A stretch of DNA of 64,000 nt, from positions 62,211,468-62,275,467 of the forward strand of contig CM061233.1 of assembly GCA_030844895.1 (NCBI GenBank), read 5' to 3'. The first letter of the stretch is position 1; each line of letters opens with the position of its first letter. This document shows positions 21,855 to 33,217 of the stretch, one piece after another. The notes beneath the pieces are model-generated. The model was not told the DNA's origin. It did no database searches and was given only the letters and a program-made list of their open reading frames with translations. Position numbers and translations under genes: made by a program. The DNA is from Ambrosia x helenae (taxonomy: Eukaryota; Streptophyta; Magnoliopsida; Asterales; Asteraceae).

Positions 21855-24394
21855 TGTCACACCCTCAAATTTCCACTGCGGAGTTTTATCACGAGGCGTA
21901 TGACAAACCAGGATCCAAGTCAACGATCACAATAAACAACACTATATGAAGTACGTAAAATCAAAAACATAGATTTCATAAGCGGAAGCATTTAAAGAAT
22001 TTAATCAGCTACAAAACAGTGTTCCAAAGTATTCACGACACTTGTTTCAAAATATGCAACTAAGCCTAGATGCCAATGCAGACCCGTGCGCCTAGTCGAA
22101 CCGATGCTACCTTAGCGACCTGAGAAAACATGCCAAAAATACGTCAACATATATAATGCTGGTGAGTTCACAGTTTATTCAATATGTTACCAAATGTTAC
22201 CAAAATGCTACCACAATGTTACCAAAGTGTTACCATGTCTATACTATATCAATGTTACCAAGTACGCTAGCTAGGCGTATGTTTTGTTACTACTACGATT
22301 AGAAAACCATTACTAGACTGTTACCAATGTTCGGCCCCCGTGTGTTTAGCAATGTTACCAATGTTACCAGTTCGAGACAATATGCACCCGCCCGGCCCTC
22401 CAAGCCGTCGAGTGGGGTCTGCCAAACCCAATAGATCTATCCACATTTCCCCCGTTGTGCACCCCCGCACATTTATGGTTTTCCCCGGGACTTTCAAAGA
22501 TCGTATAGAAACGCAAAGTTAAAGCCATAGTATGACATATGTTACCAAAATAAGTTTAGCGCATGTTTTCTCCCCAAAGGTTAAAGCAGTAAAAGTGGGG
22601 CCGTGAACTCACCTTAGGTTGTGCTCCTCAATAATATAAGAAAGCCAAGCCTTTGATAATTCCAACTACTGGAGATCTATCAAAATGTTCACATAAGTGT
22701 TCCGACTAATAACCATAAGGTTATCTTGTCCCCGATTGTCCAGATCGTGACCAAGTATGACTTAAAACGTGTTTTAAATGTTCAACCGACACACTAGACC
22801 GACCCGACATCCCGTTGGTGACTCATTACCCTAACTAATCAAGTATACATAGAATACACGCAAGGTTCAAGCATGAAACACTTAGTTTGTATCAAAAATC
22901 TCATTTTTGATTCCATAGCGTCGAACCAGGAGTTTCAGTTTCCACCTTCGCCCCTTTTTACCACGTTTGACCCTTTTGAGATACGTTCGACCCATTCAAA
23001 GCCACATTCGACCCCTTGAAAAAGATTTGACCAACTTTGTCCAGGTTCAACCCTGGCAGAATGCTTTTCCCCAAAACGCTTCAAAAACATCCGAAAACAT
23101 CACGAAACATCATGAATCACAGCAGTTAAGTATGAATAACATATCCCCACAAAACCCCACCAATTTTGCCCCAAAACCTGTTTGTTTTAGCCCTTTCCCA
23201 AAATGGCAAAAATTTATGGAAGTGTCACATCATGCATGAAATCTTTACCCAATTTGGAAACTTTCTGAAATCAATCCATAATCATTTTAAAATGCTCAGT
23301 CTATCGTGTATATGAAAACCCCCAATAGTTCTATTGATAATACTAGCATGCAACAAGCCCTAGATTTTTTAAAATCCCCAAATTAGACATGATATCATCA
23401 TCCATCTAATTGTAACCTTAAATAATCCTAAACTAACATCAATAGCAGCCCTAGATCATGTTTCTAGCATTAGTACAACAGCAAATCATTAAACAACACA
23501 TAATATCACATAACACATAATTAACATATGTTTATTGATATGAAAACCTATGTTTAATGATAAGGTTTAGGTTTAGAAAGATGTTTAAAAGGTTTTTAAT
23601 GGTGAAAACATCCTTTGAACAGATCTGGACATTTAGGGTTAGATGAAAATGAATCAAAATGCTTTAAAAGGATTTAGGATTAAGAACACACCTTGGATTT
23701 TTGATTAGATGTTGTTTGTAGGTTAGATTATGAAAAACAAGAGCAAAAACTCCTTCCTTAGTGATTAAAATCGTTTGAGAGTGTTTAGAGACGGCTAGGG
23801 TTTGTGAAATGGTGAAAAATGACAAAGTGTGGTATTTATATAAACTCCACATTCGCCCCTTGCATGGGGTCGAAGGTACCACCTTCGCCCCTTTACAAGG
23901 TTGAATGAATGTGTTTTGTGGGTTGTTCCAGGTTCACCCTTTATCCAAGGGTCGAACCAAGGCTCATGTCCAGGTTCGCCCCCACGCCATGGGTCGAACC
24001 AGGACTTGTGTTTTCCAGTTTTTTTAGTTTTGTCGTTTTAACGTAATTAAACACATTCTAGCGTATGATCATGCAATTCTAACACATGTTAAGCACATAT
24101 AGGCACGTATAATCATGTTCACACCTTGTAGCACATATTCTCATGTTATGTTACACGTGTGTTAATAATCTACCTATCTTACTTGATTCAGTTCATGTAA
24201 TTTCACCAACAACGGGACCCGGTACTAGTGTATTCCCCAACATGACTCCCAATGATCCTCCAGATCATTGAACCCTGGACAATCCTATCATAACCCGACT
24301 CAACTAACCTAGTTAAGTCCGTTTATAAATGTTTCTCGCTAAGGTAGATTTATGTTTTACCAAAATGTTTAAGCCGAACATGCCGGGTGTCACA
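21855..24394 (-). repeat. 5' LTR of the Gypsy element (2,540 bp)
   Basis: Full-length LTR with TG/CA ends; it starts TGTCACACCC and ends GGGTGTCACA on the plus strand, giving a short terminal inverted repeat. A TATATAAATA box lies on the minus strand at 23833-23842, with GGTCGAA/TTCGCCCC motifs around it. Confidence 0.92.
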
Positions 24395-24640
24395 AGACTG
24401 GATACCGACATTTGGACCAGGGTCTTATCTTTCACAGCTGTTCGTCAACTTTGGGTTGGTCAGCAGTGTGATGTTGCACATGTCTTGAACGAGCATACAT
24501 GGATCTTGGACGCTGAATGGGGTCTGCTTATTGAAGTGTTTATGGATGCGATTCAACTTGACTATCTTGATGAGGCAGATACGTTTCATGGAATAAGAGG
24601 AGCAATGTTCTACGAATCACTTATTTCACCTTTTATTTAG
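24395..24640 (+). pseudogene. F-box protein gene, 3' part
   Basis: Continues the frame broken at 14363. After one copy of AGACT the codons encode DTDIWTRVLSFTAVRQLWVG and run to a TAG at 24638-24640, ending YESLISPFI. Content is acidic and aromatic, consistent with the C-terminus of an FBA-type F-box protein, though no named motif is seen. The in-frame junction across a 10-kb insertion supports one ancestral gene. Confidence 0.65.
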
Positions 24641-25072
24641 TTTATGTTAATGTGTTGGATGTTTTATGGTTTTTGTAATGTTTATGTTTTTGAACTTACT
24701 AATCAGTACAATGCTTCCAATGATGTATGTTACTGAATTTTGAATTTGGCTATATTAACTATAACAATATTGTGATCATATTTACTCTATATTACATTCA
24801 TATCAACTTACTGCATATGGTTTATTTTTTATTTCACTGTTATGTTTTTAACATTTGAATGTCAATTGTAAAGTTATATATTTCAACTTACAATGTAAAC
24901 TTAAATATTTCAACTTTTTTAATAAAATAACTTATTTAGACAAATGAAATTACATGTGTCCAGAAATTAAAGTATTTTTATAAATGTTATACACAAATAA
25001 TTTGTTGTATATAAGTATTATATACTATTCTGTTTTTTATGAAACAATATTTTTAATTAATACATGATTGGC
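24641..25072. other. AT-rich spacer
   Basis: No gene or repeat recognised; it follows the F-box stop and would include its 3' UTR. Confidence 0.5.
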
Positions 25073-26679
25073 TATATTTTAAGTAAACGTCAAATGAGTT
25101 TAAATATATAATATTATTATACATTTTAAGTAACAATCATAATCAACATACTATGTTAACGACTTTCAATTTATCCATATTTAAGTCACAATTATTTTTA
25201 TTATTTGTACTAACTTAATTACTCATCAATTTATCCATATTTACCCTGTTTTAAACAAATAATAATGTCAATATATTAAACATATTGTCTGTCTTAAAAT
25301 ACATAAATATCAAAGCTAAAATCTACAATATTTATATTTATATACATATATATATATAAACATATGTATATATGTATATCTATATATATTTTTAACATAC
25401 CTTTTTAAGAAATGAGTACAATCGTTGTGAAAATAATACATATTTTTTTTATTACATTCTAAAAATATAAGTTATTATTATTCTATAAATATTGACTACA
25501 TATCAATTTTTTTGCATTCAACCTAACATTGCATTTCAAATTACTCTTTATAGTAAATATCTTACATTCTTAATTTTTTCCCAAGATTAGGAACTGTGCT
25601 AATGATTTTTTAATTGTTTAGTCTATTTTATATTATGTTTGTTCGTTTATTATAGTATCCTAAAATCATTTTAATTGTAATATACACCTATAACAAGTAT
25701 ATCTTTGTTACTTACTCTTTGCTTTATATATTTGTTATTCATATAATCTGTTTTGCAGGACACAAGTCAATGGAAGGTATTGGATTCCCATTGTTTAATC
25801 AACTAGAAGTTGGAAATGATGATAATTGTGTTAAGGCGATAATCATAACAATGTGGCGTCAACCATCCAGCGTTGATACTATATTTTAAGTAAACGTTAA
25901 ATGAGTTTACAAAAATAATATTGTAATACATTTTAAGTAACAATCATAATCAATATACTAGTTTAACGACTTTCAATTTATCCATATTTAAGTCACAATT
26001 ATTTTTATTATTTGTACTAACTTAATTACTCATCAATTTATCCATATTTACCCTGTTTTAAACAAACAATAATGTCAATATATTAACCATATTATCTGTT
26101 TTAAAATAATTAAATATCAAAGTTAAAATCTAAATCTAAAATATTTATATGTATAAACATACGTATATATGTATATCTATATATAATTTTAACATACCTT
26201 TTTTAATAAATGAGTACAATCGTTGTGAAAATAATACATATTTTTTTATTACATTCTAAAAATATAAGTTCTTATTATTCTATAAATATTGACTACATAT
26301 CATTTTTTTTTGCATTCAACATAACATTTTCATTTCAAATTATTCTTCATTTTAAAGATCTTACATTCTTAGTTGTTTCCCATGATTAGGAACCGTGCTA
26401 ATAATTTTTTAATTGTTTGGTCTATTTTATATTAAGTTTGTTCGTTTATTATAGTATCCTAAAATCATTTTAATTGTAATATACACCTAGAACATGTATA
26501 TCTTTGTTACTTAGTCTTTGCTTTATATATTTGTTATTCATATAATATGTTTTGCATGACACAAGTCAATGGAAGGTATTGGATTCTCATTGTTTAATCA
26601 ACTAGAAGTTGGAAATGATGATATTTGTGTTAAGGAGAGAATCATAAGAATGTGGGCGTCAACCATCCAGCGTTGATAC
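25073..26679. repeat. Direct tandem duplication, two units of about 800 bp
   Basis: Unit 1 (25073-25880) and unit 2 (25881-26679) both start TATATTTTAAGTAAACGT and end CATCCAGCGTTGATAC. Both contain an RPA1-like first exon (GACACAAGTCAATGGAAGGT...). The units differ by scattered substitutions and small indels. Unit 2 leads directly into the rest of the RPA1-like pseudogene. Confidence 0.9.
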
Positions 26680-29063
26680 TAAAAATTGTTATTCCATAGA
26701 GATGGTTCTGATGGATGAGAATGTAACATGTTTTTTTCTTTTGTCGGACTTTAATTTATTTTAAATTGTTAATATCGTTTACTAATAAACTTTTACGTTA
26801 TACAAGGTGACAAAGCTAAAGCCTCTATATCCAATACATTGGTTGGCATATTTGAAAGTCAATTAGAAGAGAAACAAACTTACTTCATCAGTTTTGTTCG
26901 TGTAGAGTTTAATATTGGAACCATTAAATTTGGTGTTAAAGGTTCTAAAATATTTTTCAATAAGAATACTCAAGTTTTAAGGTGTTTTGATTTTGTTGGT
27001 AATGTCTACTGTCTTCGATTTTGTCCCTTCCAATCAATTATAGATAAGGATGTTTTCGAAAATTACTCACTAGGTACGTTTACATATAGTGTTTACATTT
27101 AGGATTGAAATCATTTTTGTTTAATTTATGTTATGTATATAGATATTTAACAATACAAAATTTTTGTTATGTTAGATGTTATCGGTTATGTTAAGAGATA
27201 AAGGGTTATAATGATAATGGTAACAATGAAATGAGGAAAAGAAAACATTTCATTTTGGATGTTGAAGATCATGAGTAAGTTTTTTTAACTTTAAATATAA
27301 ATTGTATTCCTATAAATTAAATCTATTCTATAATCTTATAACTAATGTTATAATTAACAAATTTTTTTAGAGGACTTTGTATTTGTGTTCAACTTTGGGA
27401 TAACTATGCGGATCAGTTGTCTACATATGTAGATACTCACAACAATGCAGAACCTTTAGTCATAATTTTGCAATTAGGGTATTGTGTCTTATTTTAAAGG
27501 TTAGTCTTAATATACATTTTCTATATTTTATGTTTCTGTATTTCATTTTCATACATTTAGGGCAGAATTAGTATTGTATTATATTCGTAGCATTAAAAAC
27601 ATATGCATTACAATAACATGTTTATATCTAATATCTTTGCAGATACTCCATATGTTTCAACGTCAGTTTGTATTTCCAAACTTTTTATAAATGAACAATT
27701 CCAATTTATCAATGATTTCAACAAAAGGTTTGTCAAATCATACTAATATAATTTAATCGTAATGTTATAAAATAATTTTTAAACTAAAGTCATAAACGTT
27801 ACTGTTTATTATACAGGTTGGTTAAACTGCCCATATGTCATCCGTTATCAGACTCCTATACTAATGGGCTACAGTTTTTTCTCCCACTAAAAATGAGTTC
27901 TTGGTAAATAACCCTTATGGTAACATTGGAGATATTTGGGAGATTGTTGAGGTAATATAAAAATTCTATTTGTCATATTCATTTTACTTATTAAGATAAT
28001 GGTTCTTCTTATAACCTAATTTTGTATATTTTGTATATCACCAACAGGAGATATCCATTATTATTTTAGGGACTGTCATTGATATTCACAAGGATCTTGG
28101 GTGGCATTATATGGCTTGTCCAAAGTGTTATAAAAAGGTTGATGTTGATTACTTACTTAAGGAGACAAGTTGTATTAATGGATTGTAGGAAGAACGAGAA
28201 GTGTTCAAGTGTATTGAATGAAACGTGTGACGAGAAAGTTGTTGTAGCAGTTCCACGGGATTACATGTCAATGATATTAATTTAATTATATTAAAATATA
28301 AAGAAATTTAGTATAACAATAACAATTTCATTATAATTATTTAATTATTTAATACATTATATTAAAAAATTTATAGGTTTCAACTACAATTGAAGGTTAA
28401 AGACACAACCGGTGATGTAACACTTACTTTGTTTCATGGTGAGGCATCAAAAATCATTCCAATTTCTGCAGAAACATTGCTTATAGAAAATAAGGTAATT
28501 ATATGATTATTTTTATTATATAGATCTATATTAAAATATATTATGGTTCTCTAATATATCAAAACTATATATCAAAAAAAAAAAAATTTCTTTACACATA
28601 ACAGGTTTAATTATTACTTTTTTGTTGTTCCAGAATGCTTACACTGTCAAATTTGCGGATGAGCTAATGTATTTATGTGGCAGAGAATTTGCATTTAATA
28701 TATCTGTATCGAAGCATAATTTGGAAACTCTTGAGGAGGTTTATGAAATTTCTAATATTACGGATAATAAGTTTATTGTTTCTGAAATTAAGAAAAAGTT
28801 TCAAACATTTGCTGAGGTAATTTATTGATTTTATTATAATATTTGATAACATATTTTTATATGCGTTATATTCTTAATATTAATATTAATATCAATATTA
28901 ATTTTTTTATATGATGTTATAGGGCAATGAATGTTCTAGTAATCTTCTTGGATACAAAGGTAAACTTAAGTTGTTACCTGTTTATGAGATGAGTGGCAAG
29001 GAGAAGAAGAATGTTGTAAAAACTACAGAAGCGGCAACAACTATTACAAACATTCTAGATTGA
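26568..29063 (+). pseudogene. RPA1-like gene, multi-exon, decayed
   Basis: Related to replication protein A subunit 1, which binds single-stranded DNA through OB folds. Exon-like pieces: 26568 to about 26730 (MEGIGFSLFNQLEVGNDD, RIIRMWAST; OB-A start); 26806-27075 (SQLEEKQTYFISF; OB-A); 27176-27284 (DVIGYVK); 27370 to about 27490 (CVQLWDNYADQLSTYVDTHN; OB-B); 27644-27727 (SKLFINEQF); 27817-27952; 28048 to about 28280 (GTVIDIHKDLGWHYMACPKC; start of the OB-C zinc region); 28377-28495 (DTTGDVTLTLFHGEASKI); 28636-28816 (LCGREFAFNISVSKHNLE); 28921-29063 to a TGA. Splice sites are mostly GT-AG, but several exons carry stops or shifts (after WAST, after DVIGYVKR, after KETSCINGL). The domain order is complete, so this is an old full-length copy. 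Confidence 0.75.
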
Positions 29064-29862
29064 CCAGAGAAGTTTGCTTTAAAATAATTTGTTACGACAT
29101 TTGATGAGTTTTTGATGTTTTTTGTTCACATAACATGTTTTATGTTAAGTCGTTGCTTTGCATGATACTTTTTACGAAATTTAATCATTATCAATTATGT
29201 TGAATGTTATTTTTATTTTATATGAATCAAAGTTTATTTTTTGTGTTTTATTTTTATGCAAGAAATTAGATGTTTGATATATAAAAAGTATTTAACTTAT
29301 ATTTAAGGTCCTTATGTAACACTTTAATTAATTAATTTTCCTAAATTTTACAGTCAATAACTTAATAAATGTAATAGTAATATTATTTATTTCTCTGTGA
29401 CCAAGAACGTTGCAAACATTTTTAAAATTAAAGTTTTAATATATCTTAACTATGTTTTCCAAATAAAATGTCACTTACTTTATACAATTAAGTATGTTCC
29501 TACAATTATTTTTATATCCAAAGTAACATCCTTTTTTCTAAAAAATGAAAAACATACATGGTCCTATACTTTGTTATTTGTGATTTATTTTACAAGTTCT
29601 GATGTTTAATTTTAATTTTCAGTTTTGTCCATTATCTATTAATATCATGGGAAAACTCAGTTTCGATATATTTTTTTCGGATATGGAGGTCTACCCTTAT
29701 ACTTATTGATATACATATTTTACAAGTTACAAACAAATAATTTTATACTGTCCGTTGTCATCTAACATAAAAAGTTTAGTCATCGAACGTATACCTTTAT
29801 GTATGGTTTAACCTGCCAAGTAATGGTATATTTTATATTTACTCATTTTACTTGGGGACCTG

Positions 29863-29891
29863 CCGTGTGTACACACGGATCTCTAACCTAG
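29863..29891 (+). other. Helitron-like 3' terminus (hairpin plus CTAG)
   Basis: A perfect 16-base palindrome, CCGTGTGTACACACGG (29863-29878), is followed after nine bases by CTAG (29888-29891) and then T. Helitrons end in a short hairpin, then CTRR, and insert between A and T. The site lies 0.8 kb downstream of the RPA1-like pseudogene in the same orientation; plant Helitrons commonly carry RPA1-like genes. No 5' TC end and no Rep/helicase was found. Confidence 0.55.
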
Positions 29892-30338
29892 TTAGTGTAT
29901 AAAGGTATTTTTAGTGAGAAATGTAGGACGTTATCAAAACGTGACATGTATATTTTAGGTGACGGGCATAAATGTCTATACATAATTATGTAGTATGTAC
30001 TAGCTAGGGTTATATAATCAGGTACGCATAATCATGTAACGCGTTATATAGAAGCATACCTAGATATATAAGGTTACATATTTATATACCATCTAAAAGA
30101 TTGAAAAAACTATAGCAATACTGAACTCAACTTTAAAAAGTATATAAAATTCTCTATTTTATTATATATTTTTATAAATAATATGATGTAAAAAAGTAAT
30201 TGGATTTTTATAAAATAAAGTTGGTGGAACTAATAACCCACATAAAGGTCAACAAAGGTGACCATTCATGTTTTGCACTTCCAGTCTAGGGATGGCAATA
30301 GGACAGTTTTAAGTTTAAGTCAATATCACGTATATACA
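29892..30338. other. AT-rich spacer
   Basis: Nothing recognised. The left part is the presumed flank of the Helitron-like end. Confidence 0.5.
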
Positions 30339-30347
30339 ACAACAATG

Positions 30348-30667
30348 TGTCCAACACTTGTAGTCCAGTTGGTTGAGGGCCTAAAGTTTTTTATGGAAGG
30401 TTTGGGTTCAATTCCCACTAGCTACATTTGGAGGATATTGGTGGATGGGAAATGAGGGATGACCCGGCCATTTGGCTTGGGTTCGAGTCCTGATCCCGAC
30501 CGGTTTTACCGACTATTTCACCGTCGTGCCTTCGGGCGGGTGAGTGGTCGGGTTTTCCCGGGAATTGGTGGCAATTGGTGGCCCGGGTACTCTCAAGTAC
30601 CTGATTCGCCAAAAAGGGTGCCCGAGAATACTCAGAATTAATTCGTTGGCCGTTCAAAGAAAAAAAA
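30348..30667 (+). mobile_element. tRNA-derived SINE with 9-bp target duplications
   Basis: Flanked by ACAACAATG at 30339-30347 and 30668-30676. It has a pol III A-box-like TAGTCCAGTTGG near 30361, a B-box-like GGTTCAATTCC near 30407, a GC-rich body and an A-rich tail. The body recurs, 5' truncated, at 38866-39095, and a diverged relative lies at 46418-46637. The short ORFs within it are not real genes. Confidence 0.85.
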
Positions 30668-30676
30668 ACAACAATG

Positions 30677-31654
30677 AATGTATATTTAACGTATATGAGA
30701 GGATGTAATAATAAGGATTTGAAGGTGGAGATAGTCATGAGACCAGTAGTGGCAGGGGCAGATCTGTTCGAAGGCTATGGGAAGCACGCACTTCTCAACT
30801 TCTGGTCTTATCCTCCTTATTTTTTCCTTTTATAATTTTTTTTTATTATAACATTACTCATTTCACGAAAAAAATCAAGTTATATCTAGATAATGGGTAA
30901 GCGAGCAACAAGTTGTGCCGCTATCCCTTTTTAAATTGCAAAGCCTATTCAACTAAATATAAACCCTTGGTTCCTCGGGCTTTGCAAGTCACTATGGACC
31001 ACCTTCTGCACCCGCTCCAAAAAGCGAACTGCCTCAAGGGCTAAGGATATTTTTATAAATAAGTTGTGTTTTATAACCAAAATATAAAGATATTTTTATA
31101 CTAGGATGGCAAATAAATTATAAATGGGCAACAAGTTGCGTCGCAACCTTTTTTGAACAGCAAACCCGATCCTACTGAATACAAAACTTTTTCGGTGAAG
31201 TGGAAAATTAGTGCAATAATTTTCTTCTTTGTTTTGTGTATCGGATACATCTGAACAAAGATTGTTCTTCTTCCTGCTACCCTTGAAATTTTCTTCTAGA
31301 TTTGTTACTAGGAAGTAAAATATTATATTTTTGTGAAGGGCCATGTTTAGTATACTAGGAATAACTTATTATTATTATTTTTTTTTTTTTTGAATGGCGA
31401 GGAACGACGTGTCTACCACCGTGACACCGGACGCTATGGCTAAGGTCGACTACTTAACCGTCGCCAGCCCCTTGGCTCTCTCAGATGCATATAAACCTGA
31501 CCTCCACTCGTCCGAATGCACGGCAATGGATAAAGCTGGTAAAACCTCGCCTCCATCCAAATCAAACTGATGCCACCCGTATTTGCTCTTCATCTAGATG
31601 TCACCCCACCATAAAAGTGAGGGAAGGAATAAATTAAATGACTCGGAGGTGTAG
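30677..31654. other. Spacer with possible poly-A-tailed retroposon (minus)
   Basis: 30677-31375 has no recognised gene; two short related segments (about 30895-30935 and 31124-31165, both around CAACAAGTTG) are repeated. From 31375 a poly-T tract is followed by about 260 bases of GC-rich sequence, which would read on the minus strand as a retroposon ending GCCATTC plus poly-A. The 5' end is unclear. Confidence 0.3.
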
Positions 31655-31806
31655 TTTTTTTTTTTTTTTTTTATCGGCTAATTTCTTCCCTTTTTTTACA
31701 TCACCTTTTAAATACACCTTTTTTTTTACCTCTTATGAGGCTTGAACTCTCAACCTCATGTTTAGAACTCCATCACCTTTACCACCACACCATAAGGGGT
31801 GGGGCA
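31655..31806 (-). mobile_element. Small SINE-like retroposon
   Basis: On the minus strand a tRNA-like head with TGGTGTGGTGGTAAAGG (A-box-like) and GAGAGTTCAAGCCTC (B-box-like) is followed by A-rich sequence ending in a 17-base poly-A. No clear target duplication seen. Confidence 0.45.
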
Positions 31807-31852
31807 ATTTTAACAAGAACTTTGAATCGAATGACGTAATCAATGGTAAGTA

Positions 31853-32055
31853 TGATTGGGCTTAATATTTAGAGAGAGAATCTAGAGAGAGAGAGAGAGA
31901 ATTAACCCAAACAATAAGCTGCCAATGTGGGAGCTTCCAACTGTATTATAAGGACTTTTCAAACATTTTACAGACTTGACACAATTAGTCCCTCAACTTT
32001 TATTTCTTTACAAACAGACACTTAAACTTGTAACAAACTATTAACTAACATATCA
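31853..32055 (-). repeat. 3' LTR of the Reina-like element
   Basis: TG...CA ends, with a GA-rich tract near the plus-strand start. It is followed at 32056-32071 by ATA plus 13 C, which on the element strand is a poly-G polypurine tract directly before the LTR. Confidence 0.93.
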
Positions 32056-32128
32056 ATACCCCCCCCCCCCCATATAAAACATTCCTTATCCACAAGGAAG
32101 TACTAATCTCAGCAATACAACTACATAA

Positions 32129-33217
32129 TCAATCGCATTTAAAATTTGGGAATCTCAACTGGAAATCATGTTTAACTTCCCAGGTTGCATCAATCAAGGT
32201 CTGACCCATCCACTGCACTAACACCTGAGACATAGCCTTATTGCCTCTCTTCACCACCCTTTGATCCAACACTTTAGCAGGTTGTAGGGAAAAACGAGGA
32301 ACTTGAGGAATGGGAGTAACATTGTTTGGTGGACCATTTGCAGCTTTTAAAAGGGATATATGAAACACAGGGTGGAGTTGTGAATCTGGTGGCAGATCCA
32401 ACTTGTAAGCCACCTCCCCTATCTTCCCAATGATCAAATAAGGCCTATAGTATTTTGGTGAAAATTTGTTGAATTCAGCACCTCTTATTGAAGACTGAAT
32501 ATAAGGTCTCAACTTTAAATAGACCCAAGACCCTTCTTGAAACTGTCTGTCAGTCCTTCTCTTATTAGCCTGCTGTTTGAGTCTATTTTGAGCCATCTGT
32601 AATGTTGTTCTCAAGATATTGATTGCTTCTTCCCTTGAACACATAGCCTCATCTAAAGTTGCCACCTTTGTGTCTCTATGGACATAGGGAACATGGATTG
32701 GAGGAGGGATCCCATAGAGAGCCTGGAAAGGGGTGGTTTTAATGGATGTGTAATAGTTTGTATTATACTACCACTCAGCAAGTGAAAGCTAAGTGGCCCA
32801 TGAATCATAATAGTGCAAGATCATACATCTTAGATAGGTCTCCAAGCACCTATTGACTACTTCTGTTTGACCGTCTGTTTGTGGATAGTAAGCAGCGGAC
32901 ATGTTAACAGCAATGCCCTGAATTCTTGTAAACTCTTGCTAGAAACTGCTGAGAAAAATAGAGTCCTTGTCAGACACTATTGCAATAGGCCATCCATGAA
33001 GCTTATAAACATTATCAACAAAAGCTTTCGCCCCAGAACTTGCTGAAATGGGATGAGTGAGACCCATAAAGTGAGCATATTTGGTGAGCCTGTCAACCAC
33101 TACAAAAATGACATTCTTGCCCTTTGACTTAGGTAGCCCTGTGATGAAGTCCATGATAATATCAGAGAATATGCATGTAGGATTAGGTAGTGGTTGAATC
33201 AAACCTGGGGCAGCCAC
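32129..33217 (-). pseudogene. Reina-like integrase with C-terminal chromodomain, broken
   Basis: Integrase core with IIMDFITGLPKSKGKN (first Asp), AIVSDKDSIF (second Asp) and YYPQTDGQTEVVNRCLE (Glu). The C-terminal region has the GPY/F-like SPKYYRPYLIIGKIGEVAYKL and HPVFHISLLKAANG. The chromodomain (about 32290-32150) reads AKVLDQRVVKRGNKAMSQVL ... ATWEVKHDFQLRFP, which in chromoviruses guides integration to particular chromatin. A stop at 32939 and two TAGs near 32770-32800 at expected Trp positions break the core. The C-terminal 178 codons are open. Confidence 0.9.

Larger units (their letters stand above)
14364..24394 (-). mobile_element. Ty3/Gypsy retrotransposon with long LTRs (Tekay/Del-like), TSD AGACT
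   Basis: A 10,031-bp minus-strand element. The 5' LTR is at 21855-24394 and the 3' LTR at 14364-16179; both begin TGTCA(T/C)ACCCTCAAAT on the plus strand. The direct repeat AGACT at 14359-14363 and 24395-24399 is a perfect 5-bp target duplication. The internal order is PBS, gag, protease, RT, RNase H, integrase, which is the Gypsy order. A TRIM-like insert (19544-20133) sits at the gag-protease border. The 3' LTR lacks its first 780 bases or so, together with the polypurine tract. The Tekay/Del assignment rests on the long LTRs and the style of the integrase C-terminus and is an inference. Confidence 0.92.

Noticed and set aside
30418..30738. 106-codon minus-strand frame and its plus-strand partner
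   Set aside because: Lies entirely within a SINE body and its flank; the same frame recurs in the truncated copy at 38834-39043.
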